From Paenibacillus sp. HW567 (GTDB lineage Bacteria; Bacillota; Bacilli; Paenibacillales; Paenibacillaceae), in contig NZ_KB910518.1 in the NCBI RefSeq assembly GCF_000374185.1, forward strand, positions 4,450,530-4,514,529: a stretch of DNA of 64,000 nt. Direction: 5' to 3'. Each line of letters opens with the position of its first letter. The first letter of the stretch is position 1. The notes under the pieces were generated by a model. It was not told the DNA's origin, ran no database searches, and was given only the letters and a program-made list of their open reading frames with translations. Shown in pieces: positions 8,923 to 17,762 of this stretch. The position numbers and the translations under genes were made by a program.

Positions 8923-9804
8923 TCACTTAACTGTAGTTGCAGTAACGTCCGCTCCCAGCCATTCCGTGCTCAGCTTGCCAAGCGTGCCGTCTGCCTTCAA
9001 TTCCTTGATGGCTCCGTCAATGGCATCCGACAGCTTCTGGGAATCGGCATCATTTTTGCGGAAGACATACAGAATGTCAGCGGAGGACAACTCGTCGCCA
9101 ATGGCTTTCAGCTTATTCTGCGGATCAATAATCGGCAGGACAAAATCTGCAGCGAGCGTAGCATCCACCCGGCCCGAACTAATCTGGCTCACCGTATCAT
9201 TGGCCGCACCGTTCTGATAGACAATGTTAATCGCATTATCATGCTCTTTGTTGTAGTTCTCCAGAATTTGCGCCTCCGCGCTGGTTGCGCCAGTCAGCAC
9301 CTTTTTACCTTTCAGATCATCCAGGGAATGAATCGAATCATTGTCCTTGGCAACAACAATACGGTTTCTCCAGTGGGCGTAGGCTTCTTTGTTAAAAGAG
9401 TACTTTTGCTCTCTCTCCGGGTTTTTCTCCATGACATGCGCGACCAGATCAATCTTTTTGGTCTCCAGGCTCAGCAGCAGGTTGCTGAAATCCATCGTCT
9501 GCAGATCAAATTCATATTGCGGCAGACGGTTGTCGATTTCCTTAATCAGCTCCACATCAAAACCCGTCAGCTTACCGTTCTCATCAATGAAGCATACCTT
9601 CGGGAACCCGGTGCCCGTACCGACGACGATCTTGGTCACTTTGGCCGGCTCATCTGCTGCGGCAGATGCTTCTGCGGAAGCTTGTGGCGCTGCTTCGGCT
9701 GCATTTCCGCTCTTGCTGCTGTTTGCGCTGTTATTGTTCGTGCCGCAGCCGGCAATCGCCAGCGTCAAAATCAATAAATTGGCCAGTAAGATCGTCTTCT
9801 TCAT
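8923..9804 (-). CDS. Extracellular amino-acid-binding lipoprotein of the ABC importer
   Basis: This bacterial solute-binding protein family 3 member has a lipoprotein signal peptide, MKKTILLANLLILTLAIAGC, so the lipidated Cys is residue 20, followed by a Ser/Asn/Ala-rich linker and a two-lobed binding domain (GFDVELIKEIDNRLPQYEF, LDDLKGKKVLTGATSAE, SGRVDATLAADFVLPI). I use the ATG at 9804, with AAAGGGG upstream, rather than an in-frame ATG at 9885. It is the first gene of the importer, behind a LysR-type site at 9838-9867. The ligand is probably a polar or sulfur-containing amino acid derivative. Confidence 0.93.
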   Translation of the reverse strand: MKKTILLANLLILTLAIAGCGTNNNSANSSKSGNAAEAAPQASAEASAAADEPAKVTKIVVGTGTGFPKVCFIDENGKLTGFDVELIKEIDNRLPQYEFDLQTMDFSNLLLSLETKKIDLVAHVMEKNPEREQKYSFNKEAYAHWRNRIVVAKDNDSIHSLDDLKGKKVLTGATSAEAQILENYNKEHDNAINIVYQNGAANDTVSQISSGRVDATLAADFVLPIIDPQNKLKAIGDELSSADILYVFRKNDADSQKLSDAIDGAIKELKADGTLGKLSTEWLGADVTATTVK

Positions 9805-9837
9805 CTTGTTATCCCCTTTGAATGAAAATGTTTTGTT

Positions 9838-9867
9838 TATAATCCCTATAGTTTTAGTTGGATTATA
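9838..9867 (-). promoter_or_regulatory. Candidate LysR-type operator of the importer operon
   Basis: A TATAATCC-N14-GGATTATA inverted repeat lies 34 bases upstream of the binding-protein ATG. Its interior holds CCCTATAGTTTTAGTT, which recurs with one change near the LysR gene at 10903-10918. The interrupted dyad with a shared core is what a LysR-family activator binding site looks like; function is inferred. Confidence 0.6.
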
Positions 9868-9923
9868 TGCAATTAACTTTATCACTGCATGTGACCATGC
9901 GCTAATAGAGTTTTTTAATCCAT

Positions 9924-10829
9924 TTATACAATAAGTCGATTAAGCGGTTTGCCCGGAACCGGCACCAGCTCCAGCAGTGTTTCGATAAATCCGGCATGCT
10001 CCCCGTTTAAGGAAATCAGACTGGTCCGTAAGGAGATGCCCTCCGTCTCCGCAATATCCACCCGGATCAATGTCCCTGCGTCCACTTCCTCCTGCACACT
10101 CAAGGCCGGCAGAAAGCAGATGCCCGCTTTTCGAATCACCAGCTTCTTGGCCGTCTCCAGATTATCTACCTGGTACACAATATTCGGCGGCTGCTCCATG
10201 CTCCCGAATACGCGGTGCAGCCGCATCCAGTCCAAAGAACCGCATTCGAAGAACACAAGCGTCTCCTCACGGATGCTCTGAATGGAGGCACGGCGCGTCT
10301 CCGTCTGAGCCAGCGGATGTCCCTCATACACATACAATGAAATCGGGTCCTCACAGAATGGATAGGCCTGAATTGCCGGATTAACCACCTTACGGATAAA
10401 AGCCAGATCAATATCCTTTGCCTTCAGCTTGTCAATCAGGGCCTCCGTGGATGCCGTCGTCAGCTTGATATTAAGGTTCGGATAAGTTCTCTTCAAATGG
10501 AGCAACAACTGCGGCATCAGATAATTGGAGACGGATACCGTGCTGCCGATTCTCAGCTCATTCGGAACCTGGCCTTTCGATTGGATGTGATGCTTCCCGG
10601 ATTGATAGACCTGCAGAATTTGCTGCGCATAGGGGAGAAACTGCCTGCCTTTGTCCGTGAGCTGAATCTGCTTGCCCAGCCGCTCAAACACTCTGCAATC
10701 CAGCTCGCGTTCAAGCGACTGAATGCGGGCAGTCACTGTGGGCTGGGAAATATACAGGACATCCGCGGCCTTATTGAAGCTCCCGTAATGGTTGATATAG
10801 ACAAACGCCTCAATATTTTCGATGTTCAA
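9924..10829 (-). CDS. LysR family transcriptional regulator
   Basis: This 301-residue regulator has an N-terminal winged helix-turn-helix (NIEAFVYINHYGSFNKAADVLYISQPTVTARIQSLERELDCRVFERLGKQIQLT) and a LysR substrate-binding domain from about residue 90. It starts at TTG with GGAGGG 7 bases upstream. It lies upstream of and in the same direction as the importer genes, about 120 bases from them, and divergent from the GNAT gene. By position it is the YtlI-like activator of the salvage operon. A copy of the site found before the importer lies ~75 bases upstream of its start, suggesting autoregulation. Confidence 0.92.
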   Translation of the reverse strand: MNIENIEAFVYINHYGSFNKAADVLYISQPTVTARIQSLERELDCRVFERLGKQIQLTDKGRQFLPYAQQILQVYQSGKHHIQSKGQVPNELRIGSTVSVSNYLMPQLLLHLKRTYPNLNIKLTTASTEALIDKLKAKDIDLAFIRKVVNPAIQAYPFCEDPISLYVYEGHPLAQTETRRASIQSIREETLVFFECGSLDWMRLHRVFGSMEQPPNIVYQVDNLETAKKLVIRKAGICFLPALSVQEEVDAGTLIRVDIAETEGISLRTSLISLNGEHAGFIETLLELVPVPGKPLNRLIV

Positions 10830-10902
10830 TAATAACCCTCCTCATTAACATCTAGAAATATTAACTATTCCAATCGTTTAACAATGAATTAAAAGTGCGT
10901 TT

Positions 10903-10918
10903 CCCTATAGATTTAGTT
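10903..10918 (+). promoter_or_regulatory. Second copy of the LysR-region motif CCCTATAGWTTTAGTT
   Basis: The 16-base string CCCTATAGATTTAGTT differs at a single base from 9844-9859 upstream of the importer. It lies in the divergent region between the LysR gene and the acetyltransferase gene. Two near-identical 16-mers both flanking LysR-linked promoters are unlikely by chance, so I read this as a binding site of the regulator. Confidence 0.55.
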
Positions 10919-11113
10919 AATATCTTATTCACAGGTCCTTTTTTTGTCAACAGACTTCTCATGTGCTTATTCAGAAAAACCATTAAAAAAATCACAAATG
11001 TAGATAGAACTTTTCTATTCATTTATCAGAATTGTTAAATTCCACTTATATTCATCGGATTTGTCGATTATAATAAAGCTCAATTATTCTATTTCATGAA
11101 CAGGGGGCGCGAC

Positions 11114-11668
11114 ATGTCCAGCTCAAAAGAGATCATTATTCGTGAAGCCGTCGATTCCGACCGTGAAGCCATTGCGGGAGTTTTGCTGGAGGCGTATGGT
11201 CAATATTCATCTGTGCTGCCAGAGCCGTATTGGATAGAATACCGTGATTCCATCCTTCTGTCGGTCCACGGAACAGCCCCGGCAGCGAGGATTATTGCGG
11301 AGATAGATCAACAGATCGTTGGCAGTGTACTGCTGTTCCTCTCCTCGGAGGAAGCTTACGGCAGACCGGAGTTGGGTATTCATTCACCTATTATTCGTTT
11401 GCTGGCGGTTTCACCGGACGCCCGGGGCCGCGGCATTGCCGCTTTACTGATCCATGAGGCTGTCAGAAGATCCTTAGCGCTTGGGGCTGCAACCTTGAAC
11501 CTCCACACCTCAGATATGATGGCCTCGGCGATCAAGCTCTATGAGAGACTCGGCTTCGAGCGGGCCTTCGAGACGGATATTATGAACGGCACAACCCTGG
11601 TCAAAGGGTATCGGCTTGATCTGGAAAGATACGCCGGGCAGCATGCAGAACAAACCTCCACGGTATGA
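11114..11668 (+). CDS. GNAT family N-acetyltransferase
   Basis: This ~184-residue GNAT protein has IIRLLAVSPDARGRGIAALLIHEAV, which includes the acetyl-CoA binding R-G-R-G-I-A motif, and a C-terminal SAIKLYERLGFERAFE. I use ATG 11114 because AGGGGG lies 6 bases upstream; an in-frame ATG at 11096 lacks this. It is divergent from the LysR gene across a shared regulatory region. B. subtilis operons of this type include an N-acetyltransferase (YtmI), so this gene could supply the acetylation step that the M20 deacylases later reverse. That pairing is inference; a stand-alone acetyltransferase is possible. Confidence 0.88.
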   Translation: MSSSKEIIIREAVDSDREAIAGVLLEAYGQYSSVLPEPYWIEYRDSILLSVHGTAPAARIIAEIDQQIVGSVLLFLSSEEAYGRPELGIHSPIIRLLAVSPDARGRGIAALLIHEAVRRSLALGAATLNLHTSDMMASAIKLYERLGFERAFETDIMNGTTLVKGYRLDLERYAGQHAEQTSTV

Positions 11669-11710
11669 AACAGGACTGTTTCAGCTTCCTGTTCCTTGCC
11701 CCGTGGAGGT
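11654..11710. other. Nested hairpin after the acetyltransferase gene
   Basis: Perfect 10-base arms ACCTCCACGG and CCGTGGAGGT enclose a second inverted repeat, GAAACAG/CTGTTTC, near 11667-11682. The outer left arm lies inside the end of the acetyltransferase coding sequence. There is no T-run on either side, so a classical intrinsic terminator is not clear; it may act as a bidirectional structure between two convergent genes. Confidence 0.55.
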
Positions 11711-11741
11711 ACTCAAGTAGGAACTTCTCTAATTCCGTTGC

Positions 11742-13031
11742 CTAGAGAATCCTCTTCTCCTTTGCCGCCTTAAGCCAGAGGGAGAATTCGTTCAAAAGCT
11801 GATCATAAAGCTCCTCGTCGGAAACCTCCTCAATACGGTCCAGGTGTATAAAATTCGCATTATCTACAAGCCGTCCGGTCATCGTATCTAGCTGCTTCAG
11901 CACTTCAAAGTCGGAGTCGCCTATACCTACAAATTGCCAAAAAATTGGCTGTATAGACGCCTCCATAATGACTTTTCTGGTTAACCTTACTACGCCACCA
12001 TCATTAATAAAAATAATGAATACCGGTGTTGTATCCTTTTCTTCTTGGGTATACTTGCGAATCACATCCTCCATTACCGGAGGTTCGTTATTCCGCCCGA
12101 ATTTGTGAATGTTATGATTATTTAAAATATGTGTAAATACATATCGTCCCAGTTCTTGCTCCGTAACTGGCGGCAGCCGGCTGAACTCTGTATCGTAGAC
12201 CCACACATCCAATGAACCATTATCATCAAATTTACTGGCTACTGCGAGAATACGTTCTACTACTTCCTGCACAACTCCTCTGGAGTAAAGACTTCGCATC
12301 GAGCCCGTGATATCTAGTACAATTCCTACTCGGGCTGTTACTCCTGTCAGTTGCTTTTTTACCAGAGTAAGCTCTACAATTTTTTTGCGCAGATCTATGG
12401 TAGGCACAGGTGGCTTAGCCGCAGTGTTCACATGCGTGTCCTCCCTAACCATCTCGGCAGTAGCAGCAACTTCAGCACCCTCCTCCTGTTCCACTTCAAG
12501 TCCGTAATTCTCGCATAATGCAGCCAGCCCTCCATTAAATCCGCTGCCTATAGCATTGAATTTCCATTCTCCGTTATGACGGTAAAGCTCACCAACCACC
12601 ACCGCTGTCTCTTCCGATAAATCAGCCCCATAATCAAACCGGCATAATTCTTTGCCGCTTGTTCGATCAGTCAGCTTCAAGTAGAGACCGGACAAGTGCT
12701 TCATCCAATGATTTCGCTGCTCACCTTCGTAGATTGTCAAAGTGAGCGCAATCCGGGCATACTTCTCGGGGAGCCGGGTTAATGAAATAGATATTTCCTC
12801 TCTCCCTGCTTCTTCTGCGGCTGAGTGTATAACTGCTCCGTCTAGAGAATTAGGATTGCCATAAAAAATGAAATCTGCATCCTGCTCACAACGGTTGTGG
12901 GGCGAAAGCAAAAAAGCTGCGGCATCAATTCCAATCTCAGTATTTTCCGACATCCAGCCAAAAGTAAATTTCAATTCATTCAAGCTGTTTCCTTTGGTCA
13001 AATCTACTTTTTGCCCTTTTAACAAATTCAT
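11742..13031 (-). CDS. TerD domain - von Willebrand A fusion protein (TerF-like)
   Basis: This ~429-residue cytosolic protein has an N-terminal TerD domain (GQKVDLTKGN, FGWMSENTEIGIDAAAFLL, YGADLSEETAVVVGELYRHNGEWKFNAIGSGFNGGLAALCENYG) followed by a charged linker and a vWA domain with the metal-site motif LDITGSMRSLY and FINDGG. TerD domains bind calcium and the family is linked to tellurite and stress resistance. AAGGAG lies 7 bases before the ATG at 13031, better than the in-frame ATG at 13049. No other ter genes are adjacent. The precise function is unknown. Confidence 0.88.
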   Translation of the reverse strand: MNLLKGQKVDLTKGNSLNELKFTFGWMSENTEIGIDAAAFLLSPHNRCEQDADFIFYGNPNSLDGAVIHSAAEEAGREEISISLTRLPEKYARIALTLTIYEGEQRNHWMKHLSGLYLKLTDRTSGKELCRFDYGADLSEETAVVVGELYRHNGEWKFNAIGSGFNGGLAALCENYGLEVEQEEGAEVAATAEMVREDTHVNTAAKPPVPTIDLRKKIVELTLVKKQLTGVTARVGIVLDITGSMRSLYSRGVVQEVVERILAVASKFDDNGSLDVWVYDTEFSRLPPVTEQELGRYVFTHILNNHNIHKFGRNNEPPVMEDVIRKYTQEEKDTTPVFIIFINDGGVVRLTRKVIMEASIQPIFWQFVGIGDSDFEVLKQLDTMTGRLVDNANFIHLDRIEEVSDEELYDQLLNEFSLWLKAAKEKRIL

Positions 13032-13180
13032 AGACTCACTCCTTGTCATCTCAGCATATTACCAATTCTGCATAGATAAGGAATACCATATCCGCTATAC
13101 TTTGTAAATTCAATAGATTGTATTTACCGCTCTGCTCCTTTAATATGAAGCATATACATACTAGTTAAGGGGCTTTATCT

Positions 13181-13870
13181 ATGAATTTCACAGCAATTGA
13201 CTTTGAAACTGCGAATTCCAGCCGCTCCAGCGCTTGTGCCTTGGGGCTTGTTCAAGTCAGAGACGGCGCAATAAGCGCCGAGCACGTATGGCTAATCGAC
13301 CCGCAGCAGCGGTTTGACGGGATGAATATTGCGATTCACGGCATTACCCCCTCGATGGTTGAGGGCAAACCTACCTTTGACGGGCTGTGGCCTACTCTGG
13401 AACCACTTCTGCAGGGAGAGATTGTTGTGGCGCACAATGCTTCCTTTGATATGAGTGTCCTGCGTTACTGTCTGGATGGGACCGCCTTCAGCTACCCTGC
13501 TTTTCAATATTTGTGCTCCTACCTGCTGGCTAAAAAAATATTGCATGAGCTGCCCTCCCATAAGCTCGATGCAGTAGCACGGCACTTCGGAATCGGCCTG
13601 AAGCATCATGATGCCCTGGATGATGCCCGCGCTTCAGCCTGCATTCTGCTCAAGCTGATGGAGATGAATGGACATTCCGATCCCCTGCTGCTTGCCGGAA
13701 GTCAAGGCTATACGGCCGGAACGATGTATGCAGGCGGCTATACTCCGTTCAAGGCTCCGCCCAAGAAATCGGCCAAAAAAGCAGCAGCCAAGAAAAGCGC
13801 TCCGCTGCCTTCCGCCCGTCCGGCAAAAGGCACCTCTGGCAGCAGCTCTGCCTGGAGCAATTTCTTCTGA
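13181..13870 (+). CDS. DnaQ-like 3'-5' exonuclease
   Basis: This 229-residue DEDDh exonuclease has ExoI motif FTAIDFETAN (D and E), ExoII VVAHNASFDMSVL and ExoIII HHDALDDARASA, the complete catalytic set. After about residue 180 it carries a lysine/alanine-rich tail (KKSAKKAAAKKS), which could bind nucleic acid. AAGGGG precedes the ATG. It could be an epsilon-like proofreading or RNA/DNA trimming enzyme; its context gives no partner. It is followed by a strong intrinsic terminator. Confidence 0.9.
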   Translation: MNFTAIDFETANSSRSSACALGLVQVRDGAISAEHVWLIDPQQRFDGMNIAIHGITPSMVEGKPTFDGLWPTLEPLLQGEIVVAHNASFDMSVLRYCLDGTAFSYPAFQYLCSYLLAKKILHELPSHKLDAVARHFGIGLKHHDALDDARASACILLKLMEMNGHSDPLLLAGSQGYTAGTMYAGGYTPFKAPPKKSAKKAAAKKSAPLPSARPAKGTSGSSSAWSNFF

Positions 13871-13906
13871 AATTGCTCAGCCATCAGCGCTTCCCTGAAC
13901 GCACCA

Positions 13907-13938
13907 AACCCCCGATCCATTCCAGCGGATCGGGGGTT
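13907..13938 (+). terminator. Intrinsic terminator after the exonuclease gene
   Basis: AACCCCCGATCC and GGATCGGGGGTT form a perfect 12-bp stem with an 8-base loop, 36 bases after the stop codon; a short pyrimidine-rich tract follows. Confidence 0.85.
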
Positions 13939-13985
13939 CTTCCTGCTACTCAATCATTTCTATATCCATTGAACTTGAAAACCTA

Positions 13986-14152
13986 CTAAAAAAAGGGTAA
14001 GTAACGGAGGGGAATTTTGGAACTGTAGGAGCGAACGCGTCCGCCTTTATATTTGGATTTCTACCGCAGCCAGCGGTTTCAATCAGGAAATCCAAATATA
14101 ACAGCAGCCGGAAGTCCAAACATTCACCGCAGTTACGCCCCCCCTTTTTTCA
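13986..14152. repeat. Dispersed long-hairpin repeat, copy B (inverted)
   Basis: This copy is in the opposite orientation to copies A and C. It shares with copy A a near-identical ~46-base segment starting at AGTAACGGAGGGGAA and the arm GGAAGTCCAAACATT. The halves pair through AAAAAAAGGG / CCCCCCCTTTTTT at the base and a perfect inner arm TATATTTGGATTTC / GAAATCCAAATATA, which differs in sequence from the inner arms of A and C but keeps full complementarity. It lies between two convergent genes, the exonuclease and the LacI regulator. Confidence 0.8.
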
Positions 14153-14193
14153 CAGAGGATTTCACTTCAATTGATATAGCTCAAATTAACGCC

Positions 14194-15168
14194 TCATGTG
14201 CTTTCCCGTTCGATCAATTCCACCGGCAGAACGTTCTCCCGCTCTACCGGCTTCTCTTCCATCTGCTCCAGCAGCAGTTCAACGGCCCGCCTAGCCATAT
14301 CCTTGATCGGCTGTCTGATCGTGCTTAACCCGGGCATGTACCAGGAGGCGGCGGGGATATCGTCATAGCCGATGACCCGTACATCGCGGGGGACCTCCTT
14401 CCCGACGGTGCGGCACCATTTCATCACGGACAGCGCCATCAGATCGCTTGTTGTGAATACGCCGTCAATGTCGGGGTGCTCAGTGAACATTTTACTTATA
14501 ATTCGATTGTAGACCTGCTCATCGAAGACATTTAGCTCAGTCTGATAGGTGACAACGTTGACGCCTTCCTGTCCCGCCTCACGCTCAAAGCCGGTCGTAC
14601 GCAGATTGGACAGCATATCCAGCTTCATATTGCCAGCCAGAAGGCTGAGCTTGCGGCAGCCCTTAGCGATCAGCAGACGGGCCGCCAGTGCGCCGCCGTG
14701 CTCATTGTCCGAAGCGACGAACGGAATATCACCAATCTGGCGGTCGATGGTAACCAGCGGATAATTCAAATTGGTATAATCGCCGACCTCCAGCGTATGG
14801 CTGCCGAGAACCATCCCGTCCACCCGGTTGCGCCGCATCATATCGACGTAATCCCGCTCCTTGGCGGAATCAAACTGCGAATTGCATAGAAGAAGCTTGA
14901 ACCCGTGCTGATAAGCGACAGATTCGATTTCATTCGCCAGCTCACCGAAGAACGGATGGGCCACGCTCGGGATAATCAGCCCGAGTACATTCGAGTGCTT
15001 GCGCAGCAGCGAACGGGCCAGCTCATTTGGCTGATATTTCAGCTCGTCCATGACCTGATATACCTTCTGCCGGGTCTTCTGGCTGATATACCCCCGGTTA
15101 TTTAACACTCTTGAAACGGTGGTCACGGACACACCGGCTTTTTCCGCCACATCGTTGATCGTAGCCAT
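14194..15168 (-). CDS. LacI family repressor of the sucrose operon
   Basis: This 324-residue LacI-type regulator has the DNA-binding N-terminus ATINDVAEKAGVSVTTVSRVLNN with hinge helix NELARSLL, then a periplasmic-binding-like sensor domain. AAGGAG precedes the ATG. It is the last gene of the sucrose cluster, 116 bases after the sucrose phosphorylase stop, so it may be cotranscribed or use its own weak promoter in that gap (TATAAT is visible). The two operators at 22506-22539 before the first gene of the operon are its probable targets. Confidence 0.9.
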   Translation of the reverse strand: MATINDVAEKAGVSVTTVSRVLNNRGYISQKTRQKVYQVMDELKYQPNELARSLLRKHSNVLGLIIPSVAHPFFGELANEIESVAYQHGFKLLLCNSQFDSAKERDYVDMMRRNRVDGMVLGSHTLEVGDYTNLNYPLVTIDRQIGDIPFVASDNEHGGALAARLLIAKGCRKLSLLAGNMKLDMLSNLRTTGFEREAGQEGVNVVTYQTELNVFDEQVYNRIISKMFTEHPDIDGVFTTSDLMALSVMKWCRTVGKEVPRDVRVIGYDDIPAASWYMPGLSTIRQPIKDMARRAVELLLEQMEEKPVERENVLPVELIEREST

Positions 15169-15284
15169 TGCACTGCTCCTTCCTAAAGCTCGTCTCTCTA
15201 TTATAATTTACGGGCGCATGAAAGGAAAAGATTGGGCTGACCAAAGAATCGCTGACACCGTCCTGAACCTCTGACAGCGCAGTT

Positions 15285-16751
15285 CTACACCTCAAGCTGC
15301 ACCAGCACGCCCTCCCCATCTGTATATTCAATCTCAGGGCGCATCGTATCAAGGTTAATGTACAGTGTAGAGCGGAATTCGCCCTTCGTCCAGGACAGTC
15401 TGATTTCATGCGCTGCGGCTTCCTCCACTGCAAAATCGCCGTTAAACGCCTCGTATTCATTTCTGAACCGGATCAGCTTGAGCAGACGCTGTACAACTTC
15501 CTTCTCCAGCGATTGCCCGATTTCCGGGATCGTATAGTTATGGCGGTTGATCTCGCGTCCCTCGCCGGTGTCCCGCACCCGCTCCAGATCATTTTCACCA
15601 GCCAGCAGCCCGACATAATACACCTGCGGAATACCCGGAGCAAAAAACTGAATCGCCCGCGCTGCCACATACGCATCGTCATCGCAGTTCAACACCGAGT
15701 AAAAGGAGCAGCGGATTTGATGGACATCGAACCCGTCGGGCGCCTTGTGCTCGTCGGATAAGATCAGGCTCAGGTTGGCTCCTCTTTCGACACAGGTATC
15801 CACGAGCTTACGGGCACCCTTCGTGTCGATCAGGTCGTCCAGGTCAGGCTTGACCGGCACGCCGTCATGACAGTCGAGCATTGTGAACTGCTTGGCCGGA
15901 CGGGTGCGCAGGTACTCCTTAAGCTCACGGCTGTCCTTGTTCAGCAGCGTATCAAGAATGCGGTACGGCAGGATAAAATCGTAAATCCAGCAGCCGTGCT
16001 CCGCCAGCTTGTATTGAACCGAATAGTGCGAATGCACCTCAGGCAGCAGCTCGATATCAAGAGAATCGGCCAGCTCCTTGATCCAGTCCAGAAAGTCATA
16101 AATCTCCGGCTCGACGAAAAAGCAACTGGTGCCCAGCTTTTTGATCACATACCCTACCGCATCCAGCCGGACGATCTTAACATTGTTCTCCTTGAAGCAA
16201 GTGAAGAATTGTATAAACATCTGCTTGACTTGCTCCGAGCGGATATCCAGATCAATCTGCTCGGACGGATCGGTCTTGCCGAAGGTCGTCCACACCTGAA
16301 GCTCTTCCCCTGTTTCCTGAATGGTGAAAGTGGAGTAGGGCTTGCTGCGGCGCAGGAACATTTTATCAATGTCCGCCTGTACCGGCTGTCCGTCCGCCCA
16401 GATTTTGTCCAGCGTAAGGAACAGATCGGCGTAGCGCGACTGCCGCCCGTGCTGCAAAAAGTCCTGAAAGTAAGGGGACTGGCAGGAGATATGATTGACC
16501 ATCAGATCCACCAGCACATCATGCCGCTCCCCGATTGCCCGGATGTCCGCCCAATTGCCGAAGGCAGGCTCAATCTCCAGATAGGTCAGCGGTGCAAAAC
16601 CGCGGTCCCCCGATGAAGGGAATGGAGGCAGAATATGCACCCCGCCCTTGAATACATCCGGAAAATACACATCCAGCACATGACGGAGGGACTTCAAATC
16701 TCCGCCAAGCGAGTCCGGGTACGTAATCAGTTGCACTTGATTTTTAACCAT
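15285..16751 (-). CDS. gtfA: Sucrose phosphorylase (GH13_18)
   Basis: This enzyme converts sucrose and phosphate to alpha-glucose-1-phosphate and fructose. The 488-residue sequence matches sucrose phosphorylases throughout: N-terminal QLITYPDSLGGDLKSL, HILPPFPSSGDRGFAPLTY, DLMVNHIS, the nucleophile in VRLDAVGY (D197), the acid/base in LLPEVHSHY (E238) and the third acid in MLDCHDGVP (D296). Length is normal for the family. It is 12 bases downstream of the fructokinase gene. The product fructose would be phosphorylated by that kinase. Confidence 0.95.
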   Translation of the reverse strand: MVKNQVQLITYPDSLGGDLKSLRHVLDVYFPDVFKGGVHILPPFPSSGDRGFAPLTYLEIEPAFGNWADIRAIGERHDVLVDLMVNHISCQSPYFQDFLQHGRQSRYADLFLTLDKIWADGQPVQADIDKMFLRRSKPYSTFTIQETGEELQVWTTFGKTDPSEQIDLDIRSEQVKQMFIQFFTCFKENNVKIVRLDAVGYVIKKLGTSCFFVEPEIYDFLDWIKELADSLDIELLPEVHSHYSVQYKLAEHGCWIYDFILPYRILDTLLNKDSRELKEYLRTRPAKQFTMLDCHDGVPVKPDLDDLIDTKGARKLVDTCVERGANLSLILSDEHKAPDGFDVHQIRCSFYSVLNCDDDAYVAARAIQFFAPGIPQVYYVGLLAGENDLERVRDTGEGREINRHNYTIPEIGQSLEKEVVQRLLKLIRFRNEYEAFNGDFAVEEAAAHEIRLSWTKGEFRSTLYINLDTMRPEIEYTDGEGVLVQLEV

Positions 16752-16763
16752 AGTCTTCTCCCC

Positions 16764-17726
16764 CTAGCATCCGTATTCAGCTTGTATTGTACTCAAATCG
16801 GGCAGCGGAACCACTGCACCGGTAAATTTCAATTTAAATGCGCTTACGGCAAACCCTGAACGGAGCGCCTCACGGACCGTTGCGCCTCTGACAAGCGCCG
16901 TATAGAACCCCGACCAGAAAGCGTCGCCCGCTCCGGTCGTATCGACCACCTCATCCGCCAGCGTCTCAAACCGGACCGTCTCCTGTCCATTCGAGACAAT
17001 AGCGCCGTCCTTGCCGAGCGTCATAATGACAAGCCCTGCGCCGAGCGCAACGTATTTTTGCACCTGATTCTCGGGAGTATCGCTGCCGAACAGCCGCTCC
17101 GCATCGTCCTCCGAAGGCTTCACGATATCCGCCTTGCCGATGATCTTCTTGACGTAGGCCGTGCCGTCCTCGCCCTTCCCCCACACCTGGGGATGATAAT
17201 TAGGGTCAAAGCATACCGGAATGCCGCGCTGCTTCGCCGCCTCAATCACCCGGTCAATGGTCTGCCGCGACGGCTCCATCGAGATCGGCCAGCAGGAGAA
17301 ATGCACGATCCCGGCCTTCTGCACAGCCTGCTCCAGCTCCGGCGTGTACGCCAATTGGTAATCCGCGGCCCGGTAAAAGATCGGGACAGGCGTGGACGTG
17401 CTTTTCGTGATAAGCACCAGACTGGTGGAATCCTGTACAATTTGCACACACCGGGTATCAATCCCGGCCTCTTTCAAGGATTCAATCAAAAAAAAACCCA
17501 GCCGGTCATGACCGACTGCCGAAGCCACTATAGGACGAATGCCCAAGCGGCTGACATTCATAGCGATATTGGAAGGCGCCCCTCCGAAAAAAGGATGATA
17601 AGTCCCTTGTCCTGCAGTATTCTGATAATCCTCCGAGATAAAATCAACCAGCATCTCTCCCGCTGTCAGCACATCATATTCTCTGTCGGCCGGCAGCTTA
17701 ATTCTCTCATCCAGCTTAAACACCAT
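16764..17726 (-). CDS. PfkB family carbohydrate kinase (fructokinase)
   Basis: This 320-residue ribokinase-family enzyme has an N-terminal GEMLVDFIS, the substrate-side GGAPSNIAMNVSRLG and the catalytic/anion-hole signature DTTGAGDAFWSGF. AGGAGGG precedes the ATG. Sitting between the GH32 hydrolase and sucrose phosphorylase genes, it most likely makes fructose-6-phosphate from fructose released by either enzyme. Other ketose specificity cannot be excluded. Confidence 0.92.
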   Translation of the reverse strand: MVFKLDERIKLPADREYDVLTAGEMLVDFISEDYQNTAGQGTYHPFFGGAPSNIAMNVSRLGIRPIVASAVGHDRLGFFLIESLKEAGIDTRCVQIVQDSTSLVLITKSTSTPVPIFYRAADYQLAYTPELEQAVQKAGIVHFSCWPISMEPSRQTIDRVIEAAKQRGIPVCFDPNYHPQVWGKGEDGTAYVKKIIGKADIVKPSEDDAERLFGSDTPENQVQKYVALGAGLVIMTLGKDGAIVSNGQETVRFETLADEVVDTTGAGDAFWSGFYTALVRGATVREALRSGFAVSAFKLKFTGAVVPLPDLSTIQAEYGC

Positions 17727-17762
17727 GTTCTCCCTCCTACTGCTATCCGGTATGTGAATCGT

